Shown here in pieces: positions 16,639 to 25,444 of a DNA stretch of 64,000 bases; within the stretch, counting starts at the first letter, position 1, and every line of letters begins with the position of its first letter. The position numbers and the translations under genes were made by a program. Origin of the DNA: Glaciecola sp947496235 (lineage in GTDB: Bacteria > Pseudomonadota > Gammaproteobacteria > Enterobacterales > Alteromonadaceae); assembly GCF_050306235.1 (NCBI RefSeq), contig NZ_JBLWFH010000004.1, forward strand, positions 1-64,000. Direction: 5' to 3'. The notes beneath the pieces are model-generated. The model saw nothing but the letters and a program-made list of their open reading frames with translations, was not told the origin of the DNA and did not search any database.

Positions 16639-17922
16639 ATGCAAAAGCAACGAATAGCAATAATTGGTTCAGGTATTTCAGGTCTTACGTGCGGCTACCT
16701 GTTAAATGATAGAGCTGACATAACCCTATATGAAGCTGGCGATTATCTGGGCGGCCACACAGCAACAAAAGACATCGAGATTGATGGTCAAGAGTACGCC
16801 ATTGATACTGGTTTTATCGTTTTCAACGACTGGACTTACCCTAACTTTATTAAACTGTTAGATAAAATTGGGGTTAAAAAACAAGCCACCGAAATGAGTT
16901 TTAGTGTCAGAAATAATAGCTCTGAACTAGAATACAATGGCCATAGTCTTAATACTCTTTTTGCTCAGAGAAGAAATCTTTTATCTCCACGTTTTTATCG
17001 ACTCATTCGAGAGATTCTTAGGTTTAATGATTTGTGTAAACAAACGCTCAATAGTGATCTCAATCTGTCTGAAATAACGCTAACAGAGTTTTTACAAAAG
17101 CATGGGTTTTCAGATTATTTTGCGGTTAATTATATCTTGCCAATGTGCGCGGCAATATGGAGTGCAAGCTTAGAAACAGCTGGAAATTTTCCATTGGCAT
17201 TCTTCCTGAAATTTTTTAATAACCATGGACTATTAAATGTCAACGATAGACCTCAATGGTACACTATTGTTGGAGGTTCAAGGGAGTATGTAGGACCACT
17301 AGCAAAAGAATTTTCGAATAAAATTAAACTTTCAACCCCAGTAAAGAAAGTCACAAAAACGTCATCTGGTTTAATTGTTACCACAGACTCGGGGGATGAG
17401 TTATTTGATGATGTTATTTTTGCTTGCCATAGCGATCAAGCTCTGCAACTGCTGGATGTCAGTTCTCTAGACCAAGCATTAAGTAAACAAACAACAAATA
17501 TACTTGGTGCTATCCCCTATGCGTTAAACGATGTAATTCTACACACAGACGTCAAAGTACTTCCTAAACGAAGATTGGCATGGGCTAGCTGGAATTATCA
17601 ACTTCAAGGCACAAAAAACGAACGCGAGGCACCAGCAAAAGTGTCCTACAACATGAATATTTTACAACGTCTACAGGCTAACCGTACCTTTATTGTTACC
17701 TTGAATGATAGGGAAAATATAGACCCTGAGAAAATTCTAGGACAGTACGAATATGCCCACCCACAGTTTAGTCCAAAAATGGTGGCAGCTCAGCAACAAC
17801 GAGCTCAGATTTGTGGTGTCCAAGGTATACATTATTGCGGTGCGTATTGGTACAACGGTTTCCACGAAGATGGCGTTAGAAGTGCCTTGGATGTTTGCAA
17901 ACGCTTTGGAGCGCACCTCTGA
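16639..17922 (+). CDS. FAD-dependent amine oxidase-family protein
   Basis: Flavoprotein of 427 residues related to amine oxidases, desaturases and protoporphyrinogen oxidase. The dinucleotide-binding motif IGSGISGLTCGYLL is at residues 9-22, followed by GGHTAT. The C-terminal FAD contact (YCGAYWYNGFHEDG) is also present. The ATG at 16639 is chosen because GGGAAG sits 8 bases upstream; an earlier in-frame ATG at 16597 lies inside the SDR gene. Homologues next to cfa-like genes are implicated in oxidative modification of membrane fatty acids; that role is inferred from context. Confidence 0.9.
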   Translation: MQKQRIAIIGSGISGLTCGYLLNDRADITLYEAGDYLGGHTATKDIEIDGQEYAIDTGFIVFNDWTYPNFIKLLDKIGVKKQATEMSFSVRNNSSELEYNGHSLNTLFAQRRNLLSPRFYRLIREILRFNDLCKQTLNSDLNLSEITLTEFLQKHGFSDYFAVNYILPMCAAIWSASLETAGNFPLAFFLKFFNNHGLLNVNDRPQWYTIVGGSREYVGPLAKEFSNKIKLSTPVKKVTKTSSGLIVTTDSGDELFDDVIFACHSDQALQLLDVSSLDQALSKQTTNILGAIPYALNDVILHTDVKVLPKRRLAWASWNYQLQGTKNEREAPAKVSYNMNILQRLQANRTFIVTLNDRENIDPEKILGQYEYAHPQFSPKMVAAQQQRAQICGVQGIHYCGAYWYNGFHEDGVRSALDVCKRFGAHL

Positions 17923-18659
17923 TGCAGACATTTGAAAGTGCAATATACAAAGGAAAGGTTTTTCATCATCGATTTGAACCCAAGCAACATGAATTTACCT
18001 ATTCGTTATACATGTGGTGGTTAAAGCTAGACGAGCTTGTTGCAATCGAAAAGGAAATAAAACACTTCCATCTTAAAAAATCCTATAGATACCCTGTTAG
18101 CTTTTCTTCAAGCGATTACCTAAAAAAGGATGAAGACTGTTCGACCCCGCTAAAAGAAAGGGCATTAAATTGCATGAACAAGTTAACAGATGAGCGTTTA
18201 GAAGGCGATATATTCTTCTTCGGACAGGTGCGAACGTTTAATCTGTATTTTAGCCCAGTTAACTTTTGGTTCTTACGCGACCATAATGGTGAATACACTC
18301 ATATGTTGGCTGAAGTTTCTAATACACCTTGGAACGAGCGCCATCATTACCTAGTTGATCTACAGAATCAGCAAGACACTGAGAAAGCTTTTCACGTTTC
18401 GCCTTTTAATCCCATGGATATGATTTACAAATGGCAAATTCAAATGCCTGGGCAGCAAATTAACTTACGCTTGAGCTGTTTTAAACAAAATAAACATTTT
18501 GAAGCCGCTATCGCAATGCAGCGCTCTGAATTAAGTAATAAAACGCTTAAACAATGTGTCTCGAGTATTCCTAGCATGACCGTAAAAACAATGGCTGGAA
18601 TTTACTGGCAAGCACTAAAACTATTTTTTAAACGTGTACCCGTCTACACACATTCGTGA
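17922..18659 (+). CDS. DUF1365 family protein
   Basis: A 245-residue protein of the DUF1365 family (starts SAIYKGKVFHHRFEPKQHEF, with FNPVNFW-like FSPVNFWF and the conserved AEVSNTPWNERHHY and VSPFNPMD stretches). The biochemical role is unsettled; in other bacteria the gene is nearly always found with cfa-like methyltransferases and the amine oxidase. The start at 17922 overlaps the preceding stop by one base and has GGAG 10 bases upstream. Confidence 0.9.
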   Translation: MQTFESAIYKGKVFHHRFEPKQHEFTYSLYMWWLKLDELVAIEKEIKHFHLKKSYRYPVSFSSSDYLKKDEDCSTPLKERALNCMNKLTDERLEGDIFFFGQVRTFNLYFSPVNFWFLRDHNGEYTHMLAEVSNTPWNERHHYLVDLQNQQDTEKAFHVSPFNPMDMIYKWQIQMPGQQINLRLSCFKQNKHFEAAIAMQRSELSNKTLKQCVSSIPSMTVKTMAGIYWQALKLFFKRVPVYTHS

Positions 18660-18685
18660 TGTACGAAAGATAGAAGGAACAAAAG

Positions 18686-19939
18686 ATGTCGCATAATGAA
18701 CAAACCTATTTATCTACCGATACCAGTTCTGTTTGGGAAAAAACCTGCCGTTCATTGTTTATCAGTGCACTTAAACGAATGCCCGAGGGCTTTCTTGTTA
18801 TAAAAGAACAGCAGAATGTGATTGCTCAGCTAGGAGATCCTCACTCAGATTTAAAGGCGGAAGTGAACATATTAAACCCAAGCGCCTATCCTAAACTTCT
18901 GTTAGGAGGAAGCATTGCCTCGGGTGAAACTTTTACTGACAAGCTTTGGGAAAGTCCAAATTTAACTAATGTTATTCGTATATTTGCTAGAAACCTGCCG
19001 ACTTTAGACAATTGGGAAAAGAAGTTTAAATGGATAACCATGCCTTCCGTGAAACTGCGTCACTTTTTGAACAAGAACTCCAAAAGCCAAGCAAAACGCA
19101 ATATCTGTGCACATTACGATTTAGGTAATAAACTTTATAGCAAATTCCTAGATCAGAGCATGATGTACTCGGCTGCGATTTACCCTGATCCCCAGGCTAC
19201 GTTAGCCCAGGCTCAGACCCACAAGTTAGATACAATTTGTCGTAAACTCAAATTGACCCCTAATGATCATTTATTAGAGATTGGCACAGGTTGGGGAGGT
19301 TTAGCTGTTTATGCCGCTGAGCATTTTGGCTGTAAAGTCACAACCACTACGATCTCTGAAGAACAATACGCTTTTGCCGAAGACTTAATCAAATCAAAGG
19401 GCTTAGAAAATAAAATTACCTTACTCAAGCAAGATTATCGATTACTCGAAGGTCAATACGATAAACTTGTTTCCATTGAGATGATTGAAGCCGTTGGTAA
19501 AGAGTATCTCCCTAACTTTTTTCAAAAATGCGCTTCATTGCTAAAGGAAGACGGGCTTATGCTACTACAGTCGATCATAATTGATGATAGACGCTACGAC
19601 AGCTATACCAACAACGTTGACTTTATCCAAAAGCATATTTTCCCCGGTGGATTCTTACCGTCGCAATTTTCGATTAATCAGCACGTTAAAAAATACACCA
19701 ATATGAGCATTCGAGATGTACATGATATAGGCTTGGATTATGCTCGTACCTTGCAAGATTGGTTCAATGCCTTTATGCAACAAAAATCCGCGTTGAATGA
19801 AGATGGTTACGATGAGCGATTTATGCGTATGTGGCAATATTATTTAAATTATTGCGAAGGTGGTTTTTTAGAGCGGGTTATTAGTACCGTGCAAGTAGTG
19901 ATTGCAAAACCTGGATTCAGAGCTGATCTACATCGATAA
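18686..19939 (+). CDS. cfa: Cyclopropane-fatty-acid synthase-family methyltransferase
   Basis: SAM-dependent enzyme of 417 residues that methylates double bonds of phospholipid acyl chains. The SAM site LEIGTGWGGLAVYAAEHFG (about residue 193) is followed by SIEMIEAVGKEYLP, and the C-terminal YLNYCEGGF and HIFPGG motifs are those of Cfa. Strong ribosome site AGAAGGA. It is last in the five-gene operon. In the RpoE-ChrR context it may be a fatty-acid methyltransferase acting on unsaturated lipids during photo-oxidative stress rather than the stationary-phase Cfa. Confidence 0.9.
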   Translation: MSHNEQTYLSTDTSSVWEKTCRSLFISALKRMPEGFLVIKEQQNVIAQLGDPHSDLKAEVNILNPSAYPKLLLGGSIASGETFTDKLWESPNLTNVIRIFARNLPTLDNWEKKFKWITMPSVKLRHFLNKNSKSQAKRNICAHYDLGNKLYSKFLDQSMMYSAAIYPDPQATLAQAQTHKLDTICRKLKLTPNDHLLEIGTGWGGLAVYAAEHFGCKVTTTTISEEQYAFAEDLIKSKGLENKITLLKQDYRLLEGQYDKLVSIEMIEAVGKEYLPNFFQKCASLLKEDGLMLLQSIIIDDRRYDSYTNNVDFIQKHIFPGGFLPSQFSINQHVKKYTNMSIRDVHDIGLDYARTLQDWFNAFMQQKSALNEDGYDERFMRMWQYYLNYCEGGFLERVISTVQVVIAKPGFRADLHR

Positions 19940-19945
19940 GTAAAA

Positions 19946-19988
19946 CGCCAGCGGATTATTGAATCCCTGCTCGGTATATGCGCTGGCG
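19946..19988. terminator. Possible terminator between cfa and pomB
   Basis: Inverted repeat CGCCAGCG/CGCTGGCG (8 bp) with a 27-base loop between the convergent stops. The loop is long and the T-run on either side is poor, so this is a weak call. Confidence 0.35.
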
Positions 19989-19995
19989 CTTGTTT

Positions 19996-20925
19996 CTATT
20001 CTTGTATAACTGAAATAGGATCTGAGAACTTAGGCTCACCTTGAATAATGGCGATTTCCACACGACGATTTTGGGCATTATCTTCAGGTGTATCCCCCAT
20101 GGCTATTGGCTGAGTCGCGGCTTTACCAATCACCCGCATGCGCTGTTCATCAAATCCAGGCGCTCTACGTAATTGTTCAGCAACTGCCACTGCTCGCTGT
20201 GCACTAAGATCCCAATTTGAAGTATATAATTCGTTTGAAATTTGAATACCATCACTGTGACCGGTAATTTCTACTTTACCAGGCATATCATTTAAGATAG
20301 TGCCTAGCCTTCGAATAACGGGCACAAATTGTGGTTGCAAAAATGCAGAACCTGCAGAAAAAGAACCGTTTTCTCTTATGCGGATTACAATTTGTTGGCC
20401 AAGGTTTTCTACATCTACCGCACCATCTTTTATTTCTTTTTGTAGTAAGTCTTCAATTTTCTTTTTATTCTTTTCGACTTGCTCTTTGTCTGCTGACGCC
20501 GCACCTGCAGCTGCTGTTTGATTTGCTGTTTGAGGAGACTGACCACCTCTAAAGGTGCCTCTCTGCTTCTGACGACCACCTGCGGAGTCTTCTTCCCCAT
20601 CTTGGAAGTTGAGCATTGGACGAGTAATGTCTTGGGTAATCTGTTGAATGCTCTCAATGGGAGTAGGATCTGGTTTGCCAGGTCTAAATTCTAATGCAAC
20701 AACACTGGTCCCTTTAGGAATATCCTTTAATTCAATTTTATTTTGCACACCAAAGGCAAATTTCATTGAACCTGCTATTTGCTTAAACTTTTTCACATCC
20801 ATTTCAGAAAAAGACAATAGCAATACGAAAAAGCACATAAGCAAAGACATTAAGTCAGCAAATGTACCCATCCATGCAGGTAGCCCTTCGGGCGGGCATT
20901 TAGGACATTCTTGTTGCTCAGCCAT
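19996..20925 (-). CDS. pomB: Flagellar stator protein PomB (sodium-type MotB)
   Basis: Stator subunit that anchors the PomA-PomB channel to the cell wall and carries the ion-binding Asp. A single N-terminal membrane helix (about residues 17-40) contains FADLMSLLMCFFVLLLSFSE with that Asp. A low-complexity linker rich in Gln, Gly and Ala follows (about 95-150). The C-terminal OmpA-like peptidoglycan-binding domain has ITGHSDGIQISN and the NRRVEI motif. At 309 residues it matches Vibrio PomB. It overlaps the pomA stop by one base. Confidence 0.94.
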   Translation of the reverse strand: MAEQQECPKCPPEGLPAWMGTFADLMSLLMCFFVLLLSFSEMDVKKFKQIAGSMKFAFGVQNKIELKDIPKGTSVVALEFRPGKPDPTPIESIQQITQDITRPMLNFQDGEEDSAGGRQKQRGTFRGGQSPQTANQTAAAGAASADKEQVEKNKKKIEDLLQKEIKDGAVDVENLGQQIVIRIRENGSFSAGSAFLQPQFVPVIRRLGTILNDMPGKVEITGHSDGIQISNELYTSNWDLSAQRAVAVAEQLRRAPGFDEQRMRVIGKAATQPIAMGDTPEDNAQNRRVEIAIIQGEPKFSDPISVIQE

Positions 20926-21689
20926 TAGGCGGCCTCTTCTTCTGAGCCACGCTTACCTTCAGCAATGTAACCTTTTAATACACCTTCGATAACACGAGGG
21001 TTTTGTCCATCTGCAATACCTAGAATGCCATCTAGAATTAGGCTCTGATTGAGTTTTTCCTCAGAGCTTCTAACATTCAGTTTAAATGATACCGGCAAGC
21101 AAAATAAGTTGGCCATCATGGCGCCGTACAGTGTGGTTAACAATGCAACAGCCATGGCAGGCCCAATGGCTTTAGGATCATCCATGTTGGATAACATGGC
21201 AACCAAACCGATCAGCGTTCCTATCATCCCCATTGCCGGCGCAACATCACCCATAGATTTGAAAATAACGGCACCTGATTCGTGTCTTTCAGTTGTGTTA
21301 ACGATGTCTTTGTACATAGTGTCACGAACAACATCTACATCATGTCCATCCACCAACATGTTGACCCCTTTCTGCATAAAGGCATTTTCAATTTCTTGTT
21401 CTTCCAGCGCTAGAAAGCCCCCTTTGCGAGCTTCATCTGCCATTTGTACGATCTTTTCAATCAACTCCTCAGGGGTTTGCAATTTGAAAGAAAAAGCCTT
21501 TCCCATGACTTTACCAGCGCCCAAAAATTGCGACATAGGGTATTGCATAAGAACAACGAAAATCGACCCGCCGAAAACGATAAGTAAAGAAGGCACGTTG
21601 AAGAAGATCATAATGTCTCCCCCCATGACCATCGCCATTACAACGAAGCCCAAAGCGCCTAAAAATCCGACAAGGGTTGCTAAATCCAC
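20925..21689 (-). CDS. pomA: Flagellar stator protein PomA (sodium-type MotA)
   Basis: Four-helix stator subunit, 254 residues, closely following Vibrio PomA throughout (MDLATLVGFLGALGFV, the cytoplasmic EARKGGFLALEE segment, and GDVAPAMGMIGTLIGLVAML). The start is GTG at 21689 with ribosome site GAGGAG six bases upstream. Together with pomB it forms the Na+-driven torque unit. A near-consensus FliA promoter lies upstream. Confidence 0.95.
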   Translation of the reverse strand: MDLATLVGFLGALGFVVMAMVMGGDIMIFFNVPSLLIVFGGSIFVVLMQYPMSQFLGAGKVMGKAFSFKLQTPEELIEKIVQMADEARKGGFLALEEQEIENAFMQKGVNMLVDGHDVDVVRDTMYKDIVNTTERHESGAVIFKSMGDVAPAMGMIGTLIGLVAMLSNMDDPKAIGPAMAVALLTTLYGAMMANLFCLPVSFKLNVRSSEEKLNQSLILDGILGIADGQNPRVIEGVLKGYIAEGKRGSEEEAA

Positions 21690-21740
21690 AGGTTACTCCT
21701 CGAAATGAGTCTTTTTATTAGCCAAATCTGAATGTCTTAT

Positions 21741-21767
21741 TTAACGGCAGTAGCGAATAAATCTTTA
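21741..21767 (-). promoter_or_regulatory. FliA (sigma-28) promoter of pomAB
   Basis: On the minus strand TAAAGATT (21767-21760), a spacer of exactly 11 bases and GCCGTTAA (21748-21741) match 7 of 8 bases in each half of the TAAAGTTT-N11-GCCGATAA consensus. It lies 51 bases before the pomA GTG. Class III flagellar control of the stator genes fits the family. Confidence 0.8.
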
Positions 21768-21878
21768 TGATTTACCGCAATCAAACAGGAACTTTGTTAA
21801 GTCAATAGAATTACATTGAATTTGTACTGTTGTTTCGGTATCTTGCATGCCAATTATAAGATTTCTTGAGGAGCGAAT

Positions 21879-22118
21879 ATGAGCACTGCTGATTTAAGTT
21901 TTGAGCAAGCTATGGAAGAGTTAGAAAGCTTAGTAAATCAAATGGAACAAGGTGACATTACGCTTGAAGAATCTTTAAAATCTTTCGAGCGCGGTGTATC
22001 ACTAGCTCGTCATTCACAAGCATTGTTAACTAAAGCAGAACAAAAAGTAAAACAACTGACCGAACAAGCCGGTGAAGAATCTTTAGAGAATTTTATTGAA
22101 CCCCCACTAAGCGAATGA
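21879..22118 (+). CDS. xseB: Exodeoxyribonuclease VII small subunit
   Basis: 79-residue helical subunit of exonuclease VII, which degrades single-stranded DNA. Family motif FEQAMEELESLVNQMEQG is followed by LEESLKSFERG. Ribosome site GAGGAG precedes the ATG. The stop overlaps ispA (ATGA). The xseB-ispA-dxs order is general in gammaproteobacteria. Confidence 0.97.
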   Translation: MSTADLSFEQAMEELESLVNQMEQGDITLEESLKSFERGVSLARHSQALLTKAEQKVKQLTEQAGEESLENFIEPPLSE

Positions 22119-23011
22119 ACCAGCAACTCACACGACTTCAGCAACAAATAAACGCCGAACTCAGCGAAACTTTCGAGCATGTTAAGGCTAGCCTAAATTT
22201 ACAAGAGTCTCGTTTACTATCAGCAATGGAGTATGCCCTGCTCAATGGCGGTAAGCGTATGCGACCGCTATTATTGAGCCTTGTTGGGCAAGTGTTTGAA
22301 GCCAATCAACAAGATATTAAAGTCGCTAGTTTAGCACTTGAATGTATTCATGCTTATTCTCTTATCCATGACGACCTCCCCTCTATGGATAACGATGATT
22401 TACGTCGGGGCAAACCCACTTGTCATATTCAATTTGATGAGGCCACAGCTATTCTAGCTGGTGATGCTCTGCAAACTCTGGCCTTTGAATGCCTGAGTAG
22501 TTTTACCATGGAAGCATCTGAAACCAAACGATTACAACTAGTAGCTATTCTAGCCAAAGCGTCCGGGTTACGGGGGATGTGCTTAGGTCAAAGCTTAGAT
22601 TTACTCGCTACAAATACAGCAATTGATTTAGCAAGTTTGCAACAATTACATCAACTTAAAACCGGTGCATTGCTAAAAGCATCTGTGCAAATGGGCGCTT
22701 GTTTGGGTACCAAACCCTATTCTCCTAAAACTGAGAATTTACTCGTTCAATTTGCTGATAACATAGGATTAGCGTTTCAGATTCAAGATGACATTCTGGA
22801 TGTCATCTCCGATACTGAAACCTTAGGTAAACCACAAGGTTCTGACCAACAAAGCAATAAATCGACTTTTGTGACGCATTTTGGTTTGGAAGGAGCCAAA
22901 AACGAATTACAAAAAAAATATCATCTTGCTATACAGTCATTAGAACAACTTGAGTACAATACCCAAGATTTGCAAGCATTTACGCAGTACATGGTAACCC
23001 GCACCTATTAA
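22115..23011 (+). CDS. ispA: Farnesyl diphosphate synthase (geranyltranstransferase)
   Basis: Condenses isopentenyl diphosphate with dimethylallyl and geranyl diphosphate to farnesyl diphosphate, the precursor of undecaprenyl-P, quinones and haem side chains. Both Asp-rich motifs are present: DDLPSMDNDD (about residue 87) and DDILD (about 226). GGKRMRP near residue 45 binds IPP. At 298 residues it has normal length. Translationally coupled to xseB and followed by dxs. Confidence 0.97.
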   Translation: MNQQLTRLQQQINAELSETFEHVKASLNLQESRLLSAMEYALLNGGKRMRPLLLSLVGQVFEANQQDIKVASLALECIHAYSLIHDDLPSMDNDDLRRGKPTCHIQFDEATAILAGDALQTLAFECLSSFTMEASETKRLQLVAILAKASGLRGMCLGQSLDLLATNTAIDLASLQQLHQLKTGALLKASVQMGACLGTKPYSPKTENLLVQFADNIGLAFQIQDDILDVISDTETLGKPQGSDQQSNKSTFVTHFGLEGAKNELQKKYHLAIQSLEQLEYNTQDLQAFTQYMVTRTY

Positions 23012-23067
23012 TAAGTTGCGGCATTATTGACTTGAATATCATTTAAAACCAAAAGAAAAGAATTACA

Positions 23068-24924
23068 ATGACGTTAGATCTCTCACAATACCCTAATTTG
23101 GCAAAAGCGAACACACCGGAAGAGTTACGCCTGCTACCGAAAAGTAAATTGAGAGATTTAGCCAGTGAACTTCGATTATTCTTGCTAAATTGCGTCAGCC
23201 AAAGCAGTGGTCATTTTGCTTCAGGTTTAGGCACAGTTGAGTTAACGGTGGCGCTTCATTATGTTTATAATACGCCGTTTGATCGACTCATTTGGGATGT
23301 AGGTCATCAAGCCTATCCACACAAAATTCTGACCAATCGAAGAGACCGAATGACCAGTATTCGGCAAAAAAACGGGCTACATCCCTTCCCATGGCCCCCT
23401 GAAAGTGAATACGATACTTTTGCAGTCGGACACTCATCCACCTCTATAAGCGCGGCTTTAGGTATGGCTATCGCGGCAGAAAAAGAAAATAAGGGCAGAA
23501 AAGTGGTGGCCGTTATTGGGGACGGCGCAATGACCGCTGGCCTTGCATTTGAAGCTCTAAATCATGGTGGAGATTTAAACAAAGATTTTACCGTAGTGCT
23601 CAATGACAACGAAATGTCCATTTCAGAAAACGTAGGTGCATTGAACTCACATTTAGCCCGACTAATGACAGGTTCTTTTTTCAATTCGATTCGAGATGAA
23701 GGCAAACGTATTTTAAGTAACGTACCGCCAATCAAGGCGTTAGCAAGTCGAGCAGAAGAGCATCTAAAAGGAATGGTTGTTCCTGGCACTATTTTTGAAG
23801 AATTGGGTTTTCATTATATTGGCCCCATCGATGGTCATGATGTGAATGCCATGGTTGATACCTTAACCAATATGCGAAAAATGCAGGGGCCCAAGCTTCT
23901 TCATGTGGTAACTAAAAAAGGCAAAGGGTATGAGGTAGCAGAGCAAGATCCAATTAAATGGCATGCGGTACCTAAATTTGATCATACCACTGAAAAGTTC
24001 CCAGAAAGTAAACCAGGAAAACCTACTTACTCTGCCATTTTTGGGAATTGGTTATGTGACATGGCAGAACAAGATAAAGATTTGATGGCCATAACGCCGG
24101 CTATGCGTGAAGGTTCAGGCATGGTCAGGTTTTCACAGCGTTTTCCAGAGCAGTATTTTGACGTGGCAATTGCCGAACAACATGCGGTAACACTTGCCGC
24201 TGGCTTAGCGATTGAAAATAAGCGCCCTGTAGTTGCTATCTATTCTACTTTTTTACAACGAGCCTATGATCAGTTAATTCATGATGTTGCCTTACAAAAT
24301 CTCCCCGTATTATTTGCCATCGACAGAGCTGGCATTGTTGGGGCTGACGGACCAACTCACCAGGGTGCATTTGATATTCCATTTTTACGCTGTATCCCAA
24401 ATATGATTATTATGGCACCTGGAGACGAAGCTGAATGTCGTAATATGTTGTACACTGGTCACCTAGCAAAACAACCGGCAGCAGTAAGGTATCCAAGAGG
24501 TGCGGGTACAGGCGTGGCACCTGACAGCGAAATGACAGCGTTAGAAATAGGAAAATCGCGTCAATTGCGCAATGGTGTCAAAACGGCTATTTTGAATTTT
24601 GGTGCTCTATTACCTGAAGCTCAAAAAGCAGCTGAAGCCCTTGACGCTACCTTGGTTGATATGCGATTTGTCAAACCTCTAGATGAGCAAGCCGTGTTAG
24701 ATGCCGCGAAACAACACGAACTCATAGTAACGCTTGAAGATGGCGCAATTGCAGGTGGCGCTGGTTCTGCAGTGCAAGAATGCTTTCAACAGCATAAAGT
24801 GCTTTGTCATGTGCTTCGTTTGGGCTTACCCGATGAATTTATTATGCAGGGAACGCAACAAGAAATGTACGCTGAATTAGGTATTGATGCTGCGGGAATA
24901 ATCGCGGCTGTTAAGGCCTTTTAA
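23068..24924 (+). CDS. dxs: 1-deoxy-D-xylulose-5-phosphate synthase
   Basis: Thiamine-diphosphate enzyme that starts the MEP isoprenoid pathway from pyruvate and glyceraldehyde-3-phosphate. Visible are the TPP/Mg site (GDGAMTAGLAFEALNH near residue 152), the catalytic Glu region DVAIAEQHAVT (about 370) and the C-terminal transketolase domain (DLVTLEDG-like VTLEDGAIAGGAG). At 618 residues it matches the E. coli enzyme. It lies 56 bases after ispA, so the same transcript supplies both enzymes. Confidence 0.98.
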   Translation: MTLDLSQYPNLAKANTPEELRLLPKSKLRDLASELRLFLLNCVSQSSGHFASGLGTVELTVALHYVYNTPFDRLIWDVGHQAYPHKILTNRRDRMTSIRQKNGLHPFPWPPESEYDTFAVGHSSTSISAALGMAIAAEKENKGRKVVAVIGDGAMTAGLAFEALNHGGDLNKDFTVVLNDNEMSISENVGALNSHLARLMTGSFFNSIRDEGKRILSNVPPIKALASRAEEHLKGMVVPGTIFEELGFHYIGPIDGHDVNAMVDTLTNMRKMQGPKLLHVVTKKGKGYEVAEQDPIKWHAVPKFDHTTEKFPESKPGKPTYSAIFGNWLCDMAEQDKDLMAITPAMREGSGMVRFSQRFPEQYFDVAIAEQHAVTLAAGLAIENKRPVVAIYSTFLQRAYDQLIHDVALQNLPVLFAIDRAGIVGADGPTHQGAFDIPFLRCIPNMIIMAPGDEAECRNMLYTGHLAKQPAAVRYPRGAGTGVAPDSEMTALEIGKSRQLRNGVKTAILNFGALLPEAQKAAEALDATLVDMRFVKPLDEQAVLDAAKQHELIVTLEDGAIAGGAGSAVQECFQQHKVLCHVLRLGLPDEFIMQGTQQEMYAELGIDAAGIIAAVKAF

Positions 24925-24934
24925 TCTCACTTGA

Positions 24935-25435
24935 TTACACAAAGAACTTTTCTGTAATGGGGCTTTGAATAAGGCCTTGCATAATGACACAAGCAAGCAA
25001 GCCCGCGACTACATCATCTAACATTATCCCTAAACCACCATCGACTTTTTTGTCGAATAAACGAATGGGCCAGGGTTTTAAAATGTCAAAAAGGCGAAAA
25101 AGTATGAAGCCAATTAACAGTGATTTCCAATTGATAGGAACAAACAAAAAGGTAACAAACATACCCGCAATTTCATCCCAGACAATTGAACCATGGTCAT
25201 GAACGCCCATATCCACAGCTGTTTTATCGCAAATATAGATACCAATCACAATAGATAGTAGGGTTACTACTACAAAAATACTTACTGGCATAAATGCCAT
25301 GGCAATTAGAAAAGGAATCGCTGCTAGTGATCCGAAGGTGCCTGGCATTAAAGGGATTAAACCAGAGCCCATACCCAATGCAAAAAAGTGCTGAGGATTT
25401 TTTAAAGACACTTTTTGACGTAATAATTTGTCCAT
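24935..25435 (-). CDS. pgpA: Phosphatidylglycerophosphatase A
   Basis: Membrane enzyme that dephosphorylates phosphatidylglycerol-phosphate. 166 residues with family motifs GLIPLMPGTFGSLAAIP, YICDKTAVDMGVHDHGSIVWDE (split here by a D-rich pocket) and the C-terminal GGLGIMLDDVVAG. Four hydrophobic segments. It lies 9 bases after thiL, the usual partner. Confidence 0.93.
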   Translation of the reverse strand: MDKLLRQKVSLKNPQHFFALGMGSGLIPLMPGTFGSLAAIPFLIAMAFMPVSIFVVVTLLSIVIGIYICDKTAVDMGVHDHGSIVWDEIAGMFVTFLFVPINWKSLLIGFILFRLFDILKPWPIRLFDKKVDGGLGIMLDDVVAGLLACVIMQGLIQSPITEKFFV

Positions 25436-25444
25436 AATGCACTT

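Noticed and set aside
20648..20992. Open frame on the plus strand across the pomA/pomB junction
   Set aside because: Antisense to two firmly identified genes; no ribosome site or family resemblance.
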